A stretch of DNA of 8,390 nucleotides. It comes from Treponema sp. Lineage in GTDB: Bacteria; Spirochaetota; Spirochaetia; Treponematales; Breznakiellaceae. The stretch is from positions 1 to 8,390 of the forward strand of contig WQWD01000094.1 of the NCBI GenBank assembly GCA_009785545.1. Direction: 5' to 3'. Position 1 is the stretch's first letter, and each line of letters starts with the position of its first letter. Below the pieces are notes generated by a model. The model saw only the letters and a program-made list of their open reading frames with translations. It was not told the origin of the DNA and did no database searches. The translations under genes were made by a program, and so were the position numbers. Below are positions 5,986 to 8,390 of the stretch, in pieces.

Positions 5986-7356
5986 ATGCTGCCTGTATTT
6001 TTTGGCTTAATAGCCCTGATATTAATTGCCAGTATTTTCTTGTTTGTAATGAGCCACAAACATGGAAGTATTTTTGGCAGTGGAAAAATGAGAAAAAACC
6101 GTGAATTTGCCCTAAAAGAAGCCAATAAACGGTTGTCACAGAACCCAAATGACCCGGAAGCGCTTTACACTTTGGCAGGGATATACTTTGAAGAAAGCAA
6201 TTGGGATAAATCCATGAAAGCTTATGAAACTCTCACTGAGATAATTTCCGCTAATCCTACCAAGGGAATCGACAAATTTGAAGTTTTTCTTCGTTACGGT
6301 CTTTCGGCACGTAAGCTTAATTTATTAGAGCAGGCTTACAAGGGATTTTCCGTAGCAAAAGGTTTGCGCAATGATAATTTTGAAGCAAATTACGAATTAG
6401 GCTCAATTGAGTTTGAAAGAAAAAATTATGAAAAAGCCGTTCAGCTTCTTCAGCAGGCTCGTATTCAACAGCCTGATAATCCGGCAGTTCTGCGGAGTTT
6501 GGGTCATGCTTTTTTCAGATTGAAGAAACCCAAAGATGCGATGAATTTTATCCGCAAAGCGATAGACCTTGCTCCGGATGACAAAGAATCTCTTTACACG
6601 CTTGCCGAATGTTATCACGAAGCCAGGCAGCTCGAACAGGCGCTGCGTATTTTTAATCATTTACGAGCAGATCCGATATTAGGCCCTAATTCCTGTCTTA
6701 TTGCCGGATCTATCCGTCTGGAAATGAGACAGTATGAATCTGCGGTTCATGATTTTGAAATCGGGCTTAGGCATCAAAATATAAGAATTGATATATTGAT
6801 GGAGCTTCGTTATAAACTTGCTTCTACATTAATTAAGTTAAACGAAATCGGTAAAGCTATTCCCTTCCTTAAACTAATACAATCCGAGAATGCTTCATAT
6901 AAAGATGTAAATATCCTTTTGGGTAAATACGTTGAGCTGCACGCTAATCGGAATTTGCAAGTTTTTCTGATGGCTCCCTCCGCCGATTTTATAGCATTGT
7001 GCCGAAAAATTGTGATGGGTTATTTCCCGAGAGCAAAGGTTAAAATAACAAATATTACTGTTGCCAAAAGCGATTGGGCGGATATTCTTGCGGAAGTGGA
7101 TACTGTTAAATGGTCAGACTTAATCATGTTCCGTTTTATCAGAACCCAAGGATTAGTCGGCGAATTGACTGTTCGGGATTTCCATTCACACCTTAAAGAT
7201 GTTAAAGCCGGGAAAGGCATCTGTATGTCCGTAGGTACTTACTCGGAAGAAGCCAAAAGATACACAGAAGCCCGTCTCATCGACTTGATAGAAAAAGGTC
7301 AGTTGCAGGGAATTCTTAACTCTTTAAATGTAAACGCAACCTCAAGTAGAAAATAG
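5986..7356 (+). CDS. Membrane-anchored TPR protein with degenerate Mrr-like C-terminal domain
   Basis: A 456-residue protein. Residues about 3-22 form a membrane helix (FFGLIALILIASIFLFVM) followed by basic residues (K25, K34, R36, K37), which predicts the bulk of the protein on the cytoplasmic side. About seven TPR-like helical pairs cover 57-305; the clearest are 132-165 (NYELGSIEFERKNYEKAV), 166-199 (SLGHAFFRLKKPKDAM ... AIDLAPDD) and 200-229 (LYTLAECYHEARQLEQAL). Residues about 325-447 resemble the Mrr_cat restriction-endonuclease fold: a DFIALCRKIV helix, ADILAEV strand, LIMFRFIRTQGLVGELTVRDF, then KAGKGICMSVGTYSEEAKRYTEAR and LIDLIEKGQLQGIL. The usual QxK active-site motif appears as R383-x-I385, so nuclease activity is unlikely. 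An in-frame stop at 5980-5982 makes ATG 5986 the first possible start, but no clear ribosome site precedes it. TPR is firm; the Mrr relation is an inference. Confidence 0.88.
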   Translation: MLPVFFGLIALILIASIFLFVMSHKHGSIFGSGKMRKNREFALKEANKRLSQNPNDPEALYTLAGIYFEESNWDKSMKAYETLTEIISANPTKGIDKFEVFLRYGLSARKLNLLEQAYKGFSVAKGLRNDNFEANYELGSIEFERKNYEKAVQLLQQARIQQPDNPAVLRSLGHAFFRLKKPKDAMNFIRKAIDLAPDDKESLYTLAECYHEARQLEQALRIFNHLRADPILGPNSCLIAGSIRLEMRQYESAVHDFEIGLRHQNIRIDILMELRYKLASTLIKLNEIGKAIPFLKLIQSENASYKDVNILLGKYVELHANRNLQVFLMAPSADFIALCRKIVMGYFPRAKVKITNITVAKSDWADILAEVDTVKWSDLIMFRFIRTQGLVGELTVRDFHSHLKDVKAGKGICMSVGTYSEEAKRYTEARLIDLIEKGQLQGILNSLNVNATSSRK

Positions 7357-7360
7357 AATT

Positions 7361-8390
7361 TTACTCCATTGCCAACATTCTCAAGGTCATCACCAGCGGC
7401 AAATGATCGCTCAAGCCAAACCCGGTACGTACGTTATACGGCATGGGCAGCCCGTTTGAATTTGCAAATGGCGGGTAATTTTTCACAACAGTTTTAACAT
7501 ATTCCCAGCCTGTATTGTCAAAAAATTGATACGAAACAAGAAAATGATCGATAGTGTTCCAATTATTTCTGAAAAAATACGAACCGTTTTCAAGTTCTCT
7601 CATCCATGGTGAGTACATAACGATTGTTTCCTGCGGAAAATATATTGGCACTGGCGGTTTATTCCTTGTGATTACGATAAAATCATTTTGAATACCGCCT
7701 GTCAATATAACGCTGAAAGGATCATCGGGAAGCAGTGCGCAAACAATCGATGCGCCGTGCCTGTAAAAATCATCGTGGTTAAGGTTTAAATCGCCTGCGA
7801 CAATAATTCCCAAATTAGGTTCGTTTTCCTGCAGCTCCCGAATACGTCGAAGGATTACTCGTGTACTTGCCCTGCGCGCGGCTTCTGTAGCTATGTCGCC
7901 GCCCAATTTGGATTTCCAGTGGCAAATAAAAATGACAATCGCTTCTTCCACTCCGGCTTTTGGCTGTACCCTTATCTCCAGTACGGGGCGGGGCGAGGTA
8001 TCACCGTCAATGGTAATTGTATGGGCTTTTGCTTCCAGCAAGGGGCGGCGGCTTAAAATTCCCAGCCCTATCGCAGCGCCCGGATTGCCGGCAAAATGAA
8101 CCCACGCATGACCGCCGCCGACAGCAAGAGCGAGGTCTTCAAGAACCGTTAAGTTCTCGACTTCCTGTAATGCGATAATATCCGGCAGAGGGCTGATCCT
8201 GCTGATCGCGTCGGATAATGTGCTGAGTCTGCCAAGATATTTTTCTCTTGACCAGCCTGATGATTGCAGGAATTCAGGGTACTCATAACCGTTATCTTCT
8301 CCATCGAACAGGTTATGAACATTCCATGTCATAATGGTCAGATAAGAGGTATCTTCCCTCCCTGTTTCGGAAACACTGCAAGAGCCAAAG
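7361..8390 (-). CDS. Endonuclease/exonuclease/phosphatase-family lipoprotein, 5' end beyond window
   Basis: The frame is open to the right edge, so the ATG at 8332 is probably internal. Upstream codons read FGSCSVSETGREDTSYLTI before MTWNVHNLFDG; FGSC looks like the end of a lipoprotein signal with the Cys codon at 8380-8378. Numbering from that internal Met, the metal-dependent EEP motifs are all present: N4 in TWNVHNLFDG, E57 in IIALQEVENL, H138 in FICHWKSKLGG, D181 and N183 in VAGDLNLNHDD, D262 in IDHFLVS, and the terminal SDH (308-310) in GFGLSDHLPLV. The family hydrolyses phosphodiester or phosphate-ester bonds (nucleases, phospholipases, inositol phosphatases); HWKSKLGG and the layout suggest a surface or periplasmic nuclease-like enzyme, but the substrate cannot be read from sequence. 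It runs convergent to the TPR gene with 4 bp between the stops. Confidence 0.9.
   Translation of the reverse strand, partial: FGSCSVSETGREDTSYLTIMTWNVHNLFDGEDNGYEYPEFLQSSGWSREKYLGRLSTLSDAISRISPLPDIIALQEVENLTVLEDLALAVGGGHAWVHFAGNPGAAIGLGILSRRPLLEAKAHTITIDGDTSPRPVLEIRVQPKAGVEEAIVIFICHWKSKLGGDIATEAARRASTRVILRRIRELQENEPNLGIIVAGDLNLNHDDFYRHGASIVCALLPDDPFSVILTGGIQNDFIVITRNKPPVPIYFPQETIVMYSPWMRELENGSYFFRNNWNTIDHFLVSYQFFDNTGWEYVKTVVKNYPPFANSNGLPMPYNVRTGFGLSDHLPLVMTLRMLAME

Noticed and set aside
5921..6148. Minus-strand open frame overlapping the TPR gene start and control region
   Set aside because: It would cross the divergent promoters and the TPR membrane-helix codons; no motif or ribosome site supports it.

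Overview
The window looks like part of a spirochaete chromosome, most likely Treponema or a close relative. Support for this: base composition is moderately AT-rich, two proteins carry relaxed spirochaete-style lipoboxes (FFS-C and a truncated FGS-C), and the gene set is cell-envelope lipoproteins, a LysM protein, a membrane TPR protein and a YesM/YesN-type two-component pair. The assignment is an inference from protein style, not from a marker gene.

Layout. Positions 1-810 (minus) hold the N-terminal 270 codons of a YesN-type response regulator, and 829-2628 (minus) hold its YesM-type sensor kinase. The kinase is upstream, with 18 bp between the two, so they form one two-gene unit read out of the left edge. 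Positions 2629-2817 are intergenic, with candidate kinase promoters and a 14-bp hairpin that probably ends the next unit. That unit is 5852 down to 2818 (minus): a LysM membrane protein followed by a lytic transglycosylase lipoprotein, joined by a TAATG stop/start overlap. Positions 5853-5985 are a divergent control region with three copies of a 9-mer, TACCATAAT. Positions 5986-7356 (plus) encode a membrane-anchored TPR protein. Positions 7361-8390 (minus) encode an endonuclease/exonuclease/phosphatase-fold protein whose start lies beyond the right edge; its stop is 4 bp from the TPR stop.

Most interesting content. The LysM protein begins with a segment of about 110 residues that aligns by eye with the beta-sandwich substrate-binding domain of DnaK/Hsp70. 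There is no ATPase domain before it and no helical lid after it. It is followed by a basic stretch, one membrane helix, a Pro/Glu/Arg-rich linker and a C-terminal LysM. The predicted topology is a cytoplasmic Hsp70-like peptide-binding module tied through the membrane to a peptidoglycan-binding module, translationally coupled to a peptidoglycan-cleaving enzyme. The divergent TPR protein is predicted to face the cytoplasm and ends in what looks like a degenerate Mrr-type nuclease fold with the catalytic lysine position changed. The pair may form an envelope-associated system linking cytoplasmic protein or peptide sensing to cell-wall remodelling; that functional link is a hypothesis.
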